This document shows, piece by piece, positions 1 to 9,354 of a stretch of 64,000 bases of DNA. The position numbers were made by a program, and so were the translations under genes. The notes under the pieces were generated by a model. The model was not told the DNA's origin and searched no databases. It saw only the letters and a list, made by a program, of their open reading frames with translations. This DNA is from Hormoscilla sp. GM7CHS1pb (GTDB lineage: Bacteria > Cyanobacteriota > Cyanobacteriia > Cyanobacteriales > Desertifilaceae), in the NCBI GenBank assembly GCA_014323675.1, contig JACONN010000002.1, positions 1,904,001-1,968,000 of the forward strand, in the 5' to 3' direction. Every line of letters starts with the position of its first letter. Within the stretch, counting starts at the first letter, position 1.

Positions 1-1291
1 TGCAATAGCAGCAATATTCGCTAGTGTTAGTCAAAAACCCAAATGGGTGTTAGACGCCGATATTGCAAAATGCTTCGATCGAATCAGCCATAACGCACTA
101 CTCCAAAAATTGAATAACACCACACCTATACGGAAAAAAATCCGTGAATGGTTAAGAGCCGGGGTGATGGACAAACAAGACTATCTACCCACCCGTGAAG
201 GAACACCACAGGGAGGAGTGATATCCCCGCTGCTGGCAAATATGGCCTTACATGGAATGGAAATGGAAGTCAGAAAGGTGGTGCCAAACAATGCCGTAAA
301 ACAGAGAGAATTAGGAGTAGTACGATACGCGGACGACTTCGTAATAATGCACAAAGACCGCGAGGTAATTGAGGCAGCAAAGGAAATCGTCAACAAATGG
401 CTGAAAGGGATAGGATTAGAGCTAAAACCTGAGAAAACACGAATGGCCCACACCTTAGAAGGAAAAGAACCAGGATTGGATTTCCTAGGATTCAATGTCC
501 GACAATACAAGGTGGGAAAATCCCGAAGCGGGAAAACAGGAAAAGGCTTCAAAACCCTAATAAAACCCAGCACCAAATCCATCAAGGCCCACAAAGAAAA
601 GTTGAAGACTGTGGTAGACAATCACAAAGCCGCGCCACAGGCAGCGTTGATAAGCAAACTAAACCCAATAATAAGGGGATGGTGCAACTATCACAGGACG
701 GTGGTAAGTAAGGAAATATTCGGAAAACTGGATAGATACCTGTGGGAAATAACGTGGAAATGGGCAAGCGGAAGACATCCAAACAAAACTGACGCATGGA
801 TAACGAAGAAATACTGGAAAGCCGAAGGCGGCAGACAGTGGAACTTCATGGATAATAAAGGGGCAAAACTACTCTTACACTCGGAAACGGAAATAGTACG
901 GCACGTAAAGGTGAAAGGGACAGCCAGCCCGATGGATGGAAACCTGGTGTACTGGAGCAAGAGATTACGCAAGAGCCCGGTAATAAGTACAAGAGTGTTA
1001 AAGCTCATGAACAGACAAAAAGGCAAATGCACACATTGCGGAATGCTGTTTAAGGACGGGGACAAGTGGGAAGTGGACCACATTCTGCCGAAATCATTAG
1101 GCGGTAAGGACTGGTACACAAACCTACAACTCCTACATGACTATTGCCACCATGAGAAATCAAGGACAGATGGCAGTAAGGGGAGCCGCACCCGGAAACG
1201 GGATAGGAAGGCTGAGGAGCCGGATGAGGTGAAAGTCTCACGTCCGGTTTTGAAGACGAGTCGGGCTGGCGACAGCCTGGCTTAGTTTAAT
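1..1291 (+). mobile_element. Group II intron with reverse transcriptase, 3' part, cut by window edge
   Basis: The left edge of the window lies inside a group II intron. Its 3' end is recognisable from a domain V-like hairpin at about 1215-1250 (GAGCCGGATGAGG with the paired CACGTCCGGTT) and a domain VI-like segment with a candidate branch A seven bases before the terminal AAT at 1291. The same tail ends five other introns here. The intron lies on the plus strand inside a minus-strand leucine-rich-repeat gene, so it is antisense to that gene and cannot be spliced from its mRNA; the host reading frame stops inside the intron. Confidence 0.9.
2..1285 (+). CDS. Group II intron reverse transcriptase/maturase, N-terminus outside window
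   Basis: The frame is open from base 2, before the first possible start at 47, and matches the central part of the complete paralogues in this window (AIAAIF..KPKWVLDADIAKCFD). Visible are the RT aspartate block (DADIAKCFD), TPQGGVISPLL, the catalytic YADD box, the thumb/maturase region and a C-terminal HNH-type domain (CTHCG..WEVDHILPKSLGGKD..HDYCHH). The protein would help splice its own intron and copy it into DNA during retrohoming. No frameshift is seen in the visible part. Confidence 0.93.
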   Translation, partial: AIAAIFASVSQKPKWVLDADIAKCFDRISHNALLQKLNNTTPIRKKIREWLRAGVMDKQDYLPTREGTPQGGVISPLLANMALHGMEMEVRKVVPNNAVKQRELGVVRYADDFVIMHKDREVIEAAKEIVNKWLKGIGLELKPEKTRMAHTLEGKEPGLDFLGFNVRQYKVGKSRSGKTGKGFKTLIKPSTKSIKAHKEKLKTVVDNHKAAPQAALISKLNPIIRGWCNYHRTVVSKEIFGKLDRYLWEITWKWASGRHPNKTDAWITKKYWKAEGGRQWNFMDNKGAKLLLHSETEIVRHVKVKGTASPMDGNLVYWSKRLRKSPVISTRVLKLMNRQKGKCTHCGMLFKDGDKWEVDHILPKSLGGKDWYTNLQLLHDYCHHEKSRTDGSKGSRTRKRDRKAEEPDEVKVSRPVLKTSRAGDSLA

Positions 1292-1579
1292 TCTTCTACC
1301 ACGCCTTCCGCCGTATCTGATGCAGTTACCGTCACGGTAAAAGTGCCCGAATTAGTAGGGGTGCCAAATATCGCCCCACTAGTGGAGTCAATGGTTAAAC
1401 CGTCTGGCAAATCCTTGGCGCCGTAGCTAATAATGTTGTCGTTGATGTCGCCGAAGTTCTCGCTTACATTTTCGATGAGGTTGAAGTTTTCACCGGAAGT
1501 AGCATTGACGTCGGGAATTTGAGTTTCCACATAGGGCGGGTTTTCCAATTGTTTGTCTGCTGACAAAGCGTCGATCCTG

Positions 1580-2265
1580 TTGGGTATCGTACCGCTCAAG
1601 GAGTTGTTGTTCAGGTAGAGGCTTTTCAAATTGCTGAGGTCGCCTAACGTTGAGGGGATCTGACCGCTCAAGGAGTTGTTCTTCAGGGAGAGGTGTAGCA
1701 AATTGCTGAGGTCGCCTAACTCGGAGGGGATCGGACCGCTCAGGGAGTTCTCGTCCAGGTAGAGGGTTAGCAAATTGCTAAGGGAGACGAACGTTGAGGG
1801 AATCGTACCGCTCAGGGAATTGCTGTTCAGGTAGAGGATTTGCAAATTACTGAGGGAGCCTAACTCCGAAGGGATCGTACCGCTGAGGGAGTTGTTGTAC
1901 AGGTCGAGATATTGCAAATTGCTAAGGGAGCCTAACTCCGAAGGGATCGTACCGCTGAGGGAGTTGTTGTACAGGTCGAGGTCTTGCAAATTGCTGAGGG
2001 AACCTAACTCGGAGGGGATGGTACCGCTCAGGGAGTTGTTGGACAGGTAAACGTCTTGCAAATTGCTAAGGGAGACGAACGTTGAGGGGATCGTATCGCT
2101 CAGGGAGTTTCTTTGCAGCCAGAGGATTTCCAAATTGCTGAGGTCGCCTAACTCGGAGGGGAGCGAACCGCTCAGGGAGTTGTTGTCCAGGATGAGGCTT
2201 TGCAAATTGCTGAGGTCGCCTAACTCAGAGGGGAGGGTACCGCTCAGGGAGTTCTCGTTCAGATC
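1580..2265 (-). repeat. Array of about ten 72-bp leucine-rich-repeat units
   Basis: Consecutive 24-residue units of the type NSLSGTIPSELGSLSNLQ.L.LYN are encoded here. The DNA units are so alike, especially between 1860 and 2060, that recent duplication or gene conversion is likely. A single similar unit with a partial neighbour remains at 5560-5667. Confidence 0.9.
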
Positions 2266-2295
2266 GATTTTCGTCACCCGAGCGGCCTCTACCGT

Positions 2296-3077
2296 GGTCG
2301 GGGTCGAGCTGACAATCGCTTGTCAACCCTCCCTTTCGGAACCGTGCTTGCGACTTTCATCGCACCCGGCTACTGGGTAGTTGGCTCTTTGTCATAGGTA
2401 GGTTTACTAGGGATTTCTCCCCTTGACCCTTACCACTCCTCTTTTCGCCCCTTACCCGCCGATTGACGGTCAAACATACCTCTAAGGGTTCCGTGCTTTA
2501 TTAGGGGTACTCATTGCCGTGGCTTCCAACTATCACCGTCCTATGTCAGCATATCCGCAGGCATTACCCCGGGCATTGGCTTTTTAGGACATCCCTCTCC
2601 TCGTGGCTTGCGCAAAACATCTAACTTGTCCTACTTCCTACTGAGTAGGACAGCACACGAGAAGTTATTTCGTTCCTTGGTCTCATTTCTCGATGCTTTT
2701 AGGTCCCTACTATACCCCGGGAGTTATTCGAGTACGATGCTAACCAGGGGTGACGGTTAACACTAACTACCATTTCCCTTTTGGGCCAGCGTAATAGCCT
2801 TATTCCGCTGGTTCTGGATGACGAGGCTTACATACATAGGTTCGCTTTTTCTAACCCTGAACATCTTTCCTAGTGGACTCACCGACTTAGGCTGTCAGTT
2901 ATCCTACATTTAAGTCCTTGCTCCGCACCGAGGTGATGTTACTCCTCAGCACTAAGGACCGGTGTCACCCCCGTACCTGGGGGAGGGAATTAAACCCCCA
3001 TGAGTACCAAAGTTATCCGGCTAATGGAACCGGACCCGACTTTTACCATTGCTGATTTACGCCGGAACGAATCGCAC
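2296..3077 (-). mobile_element. ORF-less group II intron (782 bp) in the LRR gene
   Basis: On the minus strand the element begins GTGCGATTCG at 3077 and ends with a domain V/VI-like tail and ..CCCCGACC at 2296. Joining the flanks gives GGC TGG TAT GGG GTG + ACG GTA GAG, i.e. GWYGV-TVEAARVTKIDL, which restores the conserved WYGVT junction of LRR proteins. No reverse transcriptase frame is present, so mobility would need a protein supplied in trans. The tail matches the introns at 22.1, 25.9 and 48.9 kb. Confidence 0.85.
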
Positions 3078-3436
3078 CACCCCATACCAGCCATCAACAA
3101 CAGAAGCAGAGGGGGAGTTTCGCTGCTGAAATCCCAGCCTGTATTGTTCGTCCAATTATCCCCAGAAGTCCTGTTATAGAGAGCCTTCAGGGCTGCATAA
3201 TCATTGGCATTGAGAACGTCAATGCCAATATAAAATTCATCTTCTACCGCGCCTCCCGCCGTATCCTCAACCGTTACCGTCACGGTAAAAGTGCCCGAAT
3301 TAGTAGGGGTGCCAAATATCGCCCCACTAGTGGAGTCAATGGTTAAACCTAATGGCACATCCTTGGCGCCTAGAAGAGCAATGTTGTCGTTGATGTCGCC
3401 GAAGTTCTCGCTTACATTGAGGTTGAAGTTTTCACC

Positions 3437-3602
3437 TCCCCAGACATTAACATTTCCCCAGACATTCCCGACATTATCGCCGACATTTCCCCAGACATTA
3501 ACATTTCCTCAGGCATTGTCGCCAACATTTCCCCAAACATTCCCGACATTGTCGCCAACATTTCCCCAGACATTCCCGACATTGTCGCCAACATTCCCCC
3601 AG
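3437..3602 (-). repeat. Degenerate in-frame tandem repeats encoding GNVGDNVGNVW-type peptides
   Basis: The segment consists of repeated ACATT-rich units such as GTCGCCAACATTTCCCCAG. In one minus-strand frame it reads as repeated G-N-V-G-D-N-V-G-N-V-W peptides and runs directly into the Ig module (GGENFNLNVSENFGDIND). One TGG has become TGA. It sits where an LRR array would be expected, so it may be an expanded linker left after deletion of the LRRs. Confidence 0.7.
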
Positions 3603-3683
3603 AAGTACTGTTATAGAGAGCCTTCGGGGCTGCATAATCATTTGCATTGAGAGAATTATCGTCGTCTACGGTCTGCAGACTTT

Positions 3684-3750
3684 CGTTTCCGGAGCACCCA
3701 CCCATGTTGTGCGCAAGATGCGACACAACATGGTGGGTGCTCCCGAAACG
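3684..3750. repeat. Palindromic element, family A (67 bp), in LRR gene
   Basis: A near-perfect inverted repeat: left arm CGTTTCCGGAGCACCCACC, right arm ending GGTGGGTGCTCCCGAAACG, short loop around GCAAGATGC. It shares the CACCCACC and TTGTG core with the other family A copies. With one C restored, the minus-strand frame reads through it (SGAPTHVVSHLAHNMGGCSG) into SLQTVDDDNSLNANDY, consistent with an originally in-frame insertion. Confidence 0.88.
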
Positions 3751-3856
3751 ACCGAAAAATCGAGAGTGTCCGTGCTGGAGTCGGTGGAAGACGATACCGC
3801 AATATTAAATTCATCTTCTACCACGCCTCCCGCCGGATCCTCAACCGTTACCGTCA

Positions 3857-5303
3857 GGGTGCATCCCAGTTTGGCAATAAGTATAAATGCTGAGTTGATG
3901 AAGTTTCGAGATCGTGTTAGGCTTACAGAGTAGGCAAACGTTACCCCTGAAATTATGAATCCTGAGAAGTTGGCTCAAATTCAATCATATGCTTTGGGCA
4001 TCGCTGCCTTGTTGTATGAGGAGGCTCAAGCGACTGTTCCAGAACAATTGAAAACGCTTGAAGGACTTGAAGCTACTGTCCGTGAGCAGTTACTCCAATA
4101 CGTCAGTCCAGAAATTGCCCTTTTTTTATCCAAAACAGCAGTGGCACCACTGCCGGGCGAGTCCGAATCTTAAACAGCATTTTGGGCAAGATTGCAATTA
4201 CCTCCAAACAAGCGGCATTTTTTGATGTTTTACCCTCTAGCCAGTGGAGCCCCTATCTGGAGAAATGTTGCTTGTTACTGAGTGCGAACTCTTCCTATGA
4301 ACACGCCGAGGAAGATATTAAGGTGCTCACGGGGATTCCCGTCTCCCGGGGAACCCAGCAACGACTGGTGCAGCGCCATTCCAAAGAATTGCCTCTTGCC
4401 TCCGAAGCCCAAGAAAAAATGAGCCCTCCAAAAGGGAACGATCCCGGTCCTTCCAAAGAGTTGCCTCTTGCCTCCGAAGCCCAAGAAGAAATAAGCCCGA
4501 CTCAAGGAAAAGAGCCCAGTCCGCCCAGTCCTTCCTGTAAGTTGCCGACAGCTTCTGCTTCCGAAGTCATTGAAGAAATGAGCATTGACGGGGGGAAAGT
4601 GCGCTTGCGGACCCCGCCAGGGTTTCCCTGTGAGTGGCGCGATTACAAGGGGGTCAATCTGCATGACCTGGGGGTAGCTGCTTTCTTTCGGGACAATGCT
4701 GGACTGGTCAAATGGGTCAATCAGCAGCCTTTGGCCAATCCGCTGGTGTGTCTCGGAGATGGTCATGATGGTATCTGGAATCTATTTGCCGAGATTGGTA
4801 CGACCATCTTTCGTCAAGAAATCCTCGATTGGTATCACTTGATGGAAAACCTGGAAAAAGTCGGCGGGTCCAGCTCTAGACTAGCACGAATAAAAGCCCT
4901 CTTATGGTCTGGTAAGGTAGAAGAGGCCCTCAAAGAATTTGATGATTGGGATCATCCACGGGTGGAGAATTTTAGGGCCTATGTGACCAAGCATCGCCAC
5001 CGCATTGTCAACTATGGCTATTATCTTGCTGTTGGCATTTCGATTGGTTCGGGAGATGTAGAATCAACGATACACAGAAGGCAGCACGGATAAAGATTTC
5101 AGGAGCGCAGTGGAAAGCCGCCAATGTCCCACAGGTTCTACGGCATCTCGCAGCGTAGGGGGCCCGGAGCGTGCTTATCTTAATGGAGTATTCTCCAGGT
5201 GAGTCAAACAAGACATTACTTGATGACGACTAATCATACTGCCACCGAACGTGACCGCTTGTATCCTGAGTATTTTTACCGATTGCAAAACTGGGATGCA
5301 CCC
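3857..5303 (+). mobile_element. ISKra4-type insertion sequence, 1447 bp, with 8-bp target duplication
   Basis: The ends carry a 16-bp inverted repeat (GGGTGCATCCCAGTTT at 3857 and its complement ending at 5303). The 8-bp flank TACCGTCA occurs at 3849-3856 and again at 5304-5311, a clean target-site duplication. Removing the element restores the host Ig-module frame (GSFAVTVTVEDPAGG). GGG-starting ends and 8-bp duplications fit the ISKra4 family, in agreement with the transposase inside. Confidence 0.92.
3955..5202 (+). pseudogene. ISKra4-family transposase, frameshifted
   Basis: The N-terminal part (MNPEKLAQIQSYALGIAALL) is in one frame to 4173. The main part continues one frame away (RILNSILGKIAITSKQAAFF, then PYLEKCCLLLSANSSYEHAE), through SIDGGKVRLRTP, CLGDGHDGIWNLF, DWYHLMENL and IGSGDVEST. 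The C-terminus (RIKISGAQWKAANVPQVLRH, then AYLNG) needs a second shift near 5075 and is split by a small GC-rich insertion at about 5150. The shift near 4160 might be programmed; the later ones look like decay. Residues 80-125 of the main part hold a duplicated KELPLASEAQE segment. Confidence 0.88.
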
Positions 5304-5761
5304 TACCGTCACGGCAAAACTGCCCGAATTAGTAGGGGTGCCAAATATCGCCCCACTAGTGGAGTCAATGGTTAAACCTAATGGCAAACCATTGGCGCCT
5401 AGAAGAGTAATGTTGTCGTTGATGTCGCCGAAGTTCCCGCTTACATTGAGGTTGAAGTTCTCATTGGAAGTAGCATTGATGTCGGGAATAAGAGTTTCCA
5501 CATAGGGAGGGTTTTCCAATTGTTTGTCCGCTGACATACTGTCGGGGATCGTACCGCGAAGGAAGTTGTTGTACAGGTAGAGGTCTTGCAAATTGCTGAG
5601 GGAGCCTAACTCAGAGGGGATCGTACCGCTCAGGGATCTGTTGTCCAGGTAGAGTTTTTGCAAATTTTATGAGATCAAGCAATATTCACAGAGACGATCG
5701 GCTCGTTGAGCAACTAACCGTCGCAATTCTATAGAAATGTAACGACTAGACACGATTATAC

Positions 5762-6106
5762 CTACTCCGACTTAGTAAATGACTTAGTAGATTGGATGTA
5801 CTGGTGGGCTTTAGCCTTAGCTAATCTCATTATATGCTCTATCACCAGGAATTTGTCAAGTTCGCTCTTTTCATCTGGTGACAGTTCTGCGGTTTTTGCT
5901 CGATAAACGAGATCTTCTAAACGCTCTTTGGCAGTATCAGATAGTTGAAAGTCGATCGCGCTAAGGGGCGTAGTTCCCGCCGCAATAAAGTCAATCACTT
6001 CGTCGCGTCCGGGAGCACCCACCCTGTCGTGTCGCTCCCGCGCACGACATGGGTGGGTGTCTCCGGACGCGAAGTACACTCTAGTTGTCTTTACTAATGT
6101 AGTCAT
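5762..6106 (-). CDS. Small conserved cyanobacterial protein with a palindrome-encoded insert
   Basis: The 114-residue product has a conserved-looking body (EVIDFIAAGTTPLSAIDFQL, then ERLEDLVYRAKTAELSPDEK, then LDKFLVIEHIMRLAKA), a type of small helical protein I know as an uncharacterised cyanobacterial family, sometimes beside toxin genes. The function is unknown. Residues about 13-35 (ASGDTHPCRARERHDRVGAP) are encoded by the 70-bp family A palindrome at 6003-6072. Removing 69 bp leaves the frame intact (TTRVY-DEVIDF). No stop was introduced, so the gene may still be expressed with a 23-residue insert. Confidence 0.7.
   Translation of the reverse strand: MTTLVKTTRVYFASGDTHPCRARERHDRVGAPGRDEVIDFIAAGTTPLSAIDFQLSDTAKERLEDLVYRAKTAELSPDEKSELDKFLVIEHIMRLAKAKAHQYIQSTKSFTKSE
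6003..6072. repeat. Palindromic element, family A (70 bp), in frame inside a gene
   Basis: Arms are TCGCGTCCGGGAGCACCCAC and, at the right end, GGGTGGGTGTCTCCGGACGCGA, around a CTGTCGTG..CACGACAT inner stem with loop TCGCTCCCGCG. Read on the minus strand it encodes SGDTHPCRARERHDRV. The outer arms differ from other copies but remain complementary to each other. Confidence 0.93.
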
Positions 6107-6184
6107 CTGTTATCCTCAATTTTGATGATTTAATCTCTCTCATATTGTAGCCGATATTGTGGGCGATCGCCTCCCTATCCCATT

Positions 6185-6275
6185 CTAAACCATCTGCAAG
6201 CAAATCGAGAATCGAGAATTGAGAATTGAGATAGGGGCTATTTTCGATTCTCAATTCTCGATTAGCAGTATTTAA
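6185..6275. repeat. AT-rich inverted and direct repeats
   Basis: Several copies of ATTCTCAATTCTCGATT and its complement AATCGAGAATTGAGAATTG lie on both sides of ATAGGGGCTATTTT. They form an imperfect hairpin between the small gene at 5762-6106 and the efflux remnant. No coding capacity is evident. Confidence 0.6.
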
Positions 6276-6328
6276 TGAAAAAATGCAAAGATGAGATGCT
6301 CCGGTTTCTTGTCTGTCTGACTCTGAAT

Positions 6329-7215
6329 TCAAAATTGAGATGCGCGATCGCGGATTGGTCGTTTTTGTTTTTTGACCAAATTGGCTGTTCCGCGCATCAT
6401 ATCGTCAACAAAGGTATAAACGATAGGTATCACAATCAGAGTCAGCAGGGTCGAAACTGTTAATCCTCCTAAAATTACGGTCGCGATCGGGGAATAAGCA
6501 TCCATACCAGTTTCCGGAAAAAGGCCAGTCGAAAAATTACGATCATTGTTGTCAAGGTAGTCATGACGATCGCCTTAAGTCGGACGGGCCCAGCCTGGCG
6601 AATTGCTACTGCTACTCCTTGCTGTCGTTTTGTTAAAATGAGTTCCAGGAGCAGAATGGCCGCGAATACCGAAAGTCCAGACAGAATAATGATTCCCAGG
6701 ATGGACACTGTAGAAAGGGTCTGTCCCGCTAAGATCAAGGCCCCGAAAACCCCCACTAACTGCAAGGGAATTGATAGCATCATGACTAGGGGTTGGATGA
6801 AGGAGCAAAACTGAATTACCAAGATGAGATAAATCAAGATTATAGAAACGACTGAGCCTTTGAGCAGGCGATCGAACTCGATCATCATGTCGGTCATGTC
6901 CCCCATTGAGTCTAACCCATAGCCCGGCGGAAAGTTTAATTCGGCCCCGGCCCGCATGGCGATCGCCATTGATAAATCCATGGAAGCCGGATTTTCCTGG
7001 CGATAATAGCCGTTGACATAGACAACCCGCCGTCCGTTGACTCGTTCTATGATGGTCGGACCATAGTGACGTTCCAAACTAGCAACGGTACTCAGGGGAA
7101 ACTGTTGACCGTTAGGTGCAGTAATGTAAGTACCTGCCAAGTCCTCCCTTGGGCCTCTTTGTCCCGCTTGACGTTGGTACCCTTGTGGTATAATTACCAC
7201 AAGTTGATTGCGGAA
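6329..7215 (-). pseudogene. RND (HAE1/AcrB-type) efflux pump, C-terminal fragment
   Basis: The translation from about 7215 (RNQLVVIIPQGYQRQ) includes NGQQFPLSTVASLERHYGP, GRRVVYVNGYYRQ and the membrane helices FDRLLKGSVVSIILIYLIL and ILGIIILSGLSVFAAILLLE. Near 6530 the frame shifts; the other frame gives TGMDAYSPIATVILGGLTVS and LIVIPIVYTFVDDMM before a stop at 6329. This is the last third of a roughly 1000-residue inner-membrane proton-drug antiporter. The N-terminal part lies separately at 8236-8529, so the middle has been lost. Confidence 0.85.
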
Positions 7216-7225
7216 TTAGTAGAAA

Positions 7226-7800
7226 ATGTCTCCAGAAGATTTTTTGTCATCTAATGTTTGGGTTGCCAGGATGAAGACCTACTTCAAGGTCATGGACACT
7301 GACCAAAATGGTTTTTTGTCGCTCTCTGAATACGAGGAGATTGCGGAGCGGTTGATCCAAAATCAAAACGATCGGTCGAAAGACGAAGAAATTCGTGCGG
7401 TGTTTCGCTCCCTGTTTAACAACTTTGTCGCCGGAGGGAATCAGGTCGATGCTGAAACCCAGATTGGTTACGAAGAGTTCCTCGCCAATGCCGCGAAGGC
7501 GGTCTCGTCGATGCAATCGTCACGTGAAGTGGGTAAGCGAAAGAACGAAGTCTTCTTTGATTTCATCGATACAGATAGCTCTGGAGAGATATCCCGTGAA
7601 GAATACCGAAAATATCTGGCAATATACTCCGGGGAGAGGACACCGACCGTGCCGATCGGGCTTTCGACAGCATCGACGTTAATGGCAATGGTTCTATCAC
7701 CCGCGCCGAGTTTATTGAAGGTCATCTGAGCTACTGGTATGAACCCACTAGCGATCCAAGCTATTCTCCGCTTCCCTATGGGCCGTTGGTAGATTCATAA
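7226..7800 (+). pseudogene. EF-hand calcium-binding protein, frameshifted near the C-terminus
   Basis: The first 504 bases encode a calerythrin-like protein with EF-hand loops DTDQNGFLSLSE and DTDSSGEISREE. At about 7635 a two-base AG gain changes the frame; the other frame continues EDTDRADRAFDSIDVNGNGS, a third EF-hand, and ends PYGPLVDS at 7800. Without the shift the product would be about 190 residues. It sits on the opposite strand between the two halves of the efflux pump gene. The frame change could be decay or an assembly error. Confidence 0.85.
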
Positions 7801-8235
7801 TATTAACCTGAGTTTGGGATAAGTCGGAATCTGCTGCGCAGTAGGTTCCGACTTTAGCTATGAGCCAGTGTCGCCACCGGCGGAGGATCGGGAAAGATAC
7901 AAGATATAAGTTGTATTATACCCAATTTTTCCCAACCTTTCCCAAAATTACCCAACTTGTCCTAACTTTTTATCTGGTCATTAACGGGAGAAGTCCAAAT
8001 AAAGATCCAACTAGGGGATTCAAAGGAAAAGTTCATTGCTATAATAGCTCGGGAGTTACCCAGAGGTTTTAAATATATGGTGGGCGGTGCCCGCCAGATG
8101 CTACACCGGTACGAGATAATGGTTAAAATTGCTTAAGTCCTGTAGATAAAGGGCAAGTTGACTGTCAAGGATGAGCAGTAAGGAGTATGATAAATGTTGT
8201 TAAAAAAAGTCATACCCAAAAATAAACTAATATAT
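7801..8235. other. Intergenic region, no supported gene
   Basis: Contains an AT-rich stretch with repeated CCCAA motifs (7920-7965) and no recognisable coding, RNA or mobile feature. An open frame at 7860-8072 has no protein-like character. Confidence 0.5.
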
Positions 8236-8529
8236 TTATTGGGTGTGTACGTGTAGGTGTGTGGCTTGCTGAGAACTAGAGCGGATAAAACGCACCCCAT
8301 CTAAGACCGTCATCCGCTGCTCAATGGGTTTGCTGATATCCGTTTCTACCTCCGTTGAGGAGGAACCGGGAGCCATAGTCACGATCGCCACTAAAGGACT
8401 CTGGACATAGGGCATCATCCTGACTGGTAATAGCACTAAAGTGAGCACTGAGAGGATGATAATCCCGATATATAAAGCTACCGTAATTACCAGGTTTTTA
8501 ATTGCAGATCGGGTGATAAATGTTTTCAT
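8236..8529 (-). pseudogene. RND efflux pump, N-terminal fragment
   Basis: The product starts MKTFITRSAIKNLVITVALY with the first transmembrane helix, then LLPVRMMPYVQSPLVAIVTM, PGSSSTEVETDISKPIEQ and LDGVRFIRSSSQ. This is the canonical N-terminus of HAE1-type RND pumps. After about 85 residues homology ends and an unrelated tail (ATHLHVHTQ) follows. With 6329-7215 it represents one gene with an internal deletion or rearrangement. Confidence 0.85.
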
Positions 8530-8831
8530 TTTTTTCCTCGGCTATTTCTTATTATCCCATTGGCCCGCCGTTCAAACCCCCGCGTCATAGCTCAAGTCGG
8601 TTAAAACCGACTAATAGGATAAGGGTGTGGTCAAAAGTAGTTATCTCGTTCCCTGCCAGAGTCAGGAACGTAATTTAGAGGCTCTGCCTCGGGTGTATTT
8701 CACTTTTTCCATGACGGATATTTGCAAATAAGAGAAGCTACCTATCATTTTTTCACAAATGATATTATACCTGGCTTTTTATCCTATCTCCTGTAAGTGA
8801 ACTGTTCTCCATCATTGATAACTGCAACTGC
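8530..8831. other. Intergenic region with REP-like palindromes
   Basis: Contains a short palindrome AGTCGGTTAAAACCGACT near 8596 and fragments of the CGTTCC / GAGGCTCTGCCTC repeat type (8645-8695) that recurs at 9.4 and 27.3 kb. No gene is seen. Confidence 0.55.
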
Positions 8832-9105
8832 CTAATTTTCAATTAATCTGTGCTGTCCAGATGCGATCGCCATATCTCCAGGTTCCAGACCCCCAGTCAC
8901 CTCCACCCGATCGCCAGTACGCATCCCCAGGGTAACGGTTTTTCGTCGCGCCACATCGGACTCCACCACCCACACAGCGGGTTGGTCTTTGAATGTTACA
9001 ATAGCAGATTTCGGAACGGAAAGGGCGTCAGGTTTACGGTCTGTAATAATTTCCATTTCTAGAAACTGTCCCGAACCCAGTTTCCCCCCAGGATTATCTG
9101 TTACA
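8832..9105 (-). pseudogene. RND periplasmic adaptor (membrane fusion protein), C-terminal fragment
   Basis: The readable part (GKLGSGQFLEMEIITDRKPD, then ALSVPKSAIVTFKDQPAVWV, then VTLGMRTGDRVEVTGGLEPG) is the terminal beta domain of HlyD/AcrA-type adaptors. It lies just upstream of the pump fragment in the same orientation, as expected for an adaptor-pump operon. No N-terminal signal or hairpin part is present. Confidence 0.8.
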
Positions 9106-9109
9106 GCTT

Positions 9110-9235
9110 ATCATCCGTTAGTGTCCAGGACTCATCCGTTCCTGTCTACGACTCGTCCGTTCTCGCTAACGACTCGTTTATTTCCGTGTAAGACTCATCC
9201 GTTAGTATCCAGGACTCGTCCGTTCCTGATGGTTC
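9110..9235. repeat. Degenerate tandem repeats (ACTCGTCCGTT type)
   Basis: Four to five imperfect copies of a unit containing GACTC(A/G)TCCGTT lie between 9113 and 9228, e.g. AGGACTCATCCGTTCCTGTC and AGGACTCGTCCGTTCCTGAT. No protein or RNA family is recognised. Confidence 0.65.
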
Positions 9236-9273
9236 TGACCTATTTGGGGAATCATTACTTGTTTATCATCACC

Positions 9274-9348
9274 AGGTTCTGATGCCTGAAGCTTGAGCAA
9301 TTTTACCTCGACAAAGAGGTTCTGGTGCTGAAGCTTGAGCAATTTTAC
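9274..9348. repeat. Direct repeat pair
   Basis: The block AGGTTCTGATGCCTGAAGC continuing TTGAGCAATTTTAC (9274-9306) recurs with few changes at 9317-9348. The two copies are ten bases apart. Origin unknown. Confidence 0.75.
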
Positions 9349-9354
9349 ATTACA

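Larger units (their letters stand above)
1292..5667 (-). pseudogene. Mosaic leucine-rich-repeat / putative-Ig surface protein gene, heavily interrupted
   Basis: Read on the minus strand, modules repeat in the order LRR array, linker (ADKQLENPPYVET), He_PIG-like Ig domain (LPDGLTIDSTSGAIFGTPTN, then GTFTVTVTASD), and an NANDYAALKALYN..GDNWTNNT cap that precedes a new LRR array. Such modules are typical of cyanobacterial secreted or surface proteins. The gene is broken by an ISKra4-type element (3857-5303), a 67-bp palindrome (3684-3750), an ORF-less intron in the sense orientation (2296-3077), an antisense group II intron at 1291 and an abrupt end of homology near 5667. Removing the IS and the intron and adding one base in two G/C runs (3111-3115 and 3598-3602) would rejoin most of the frame. 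No start codon or signal peptide remains. Confidence 0.8.

Noticed and set aside
181..621. Minus-strand open frames opposite the reverse transcriptases
   Set aside because: They mirror the RT codons in every intron copy and lack ribosome binding sites or recognisable domains.
7860..8072. Open frame of 70 residues
   Set aside because: Composition is driven by CCCAA repeats; no homology-like motif or start signal.
9110..9235. Possible CRISPR or coding repeat
   Set aside because: Units are degenerate and irregularly spaced; no spacer pattern and no consistent frame.
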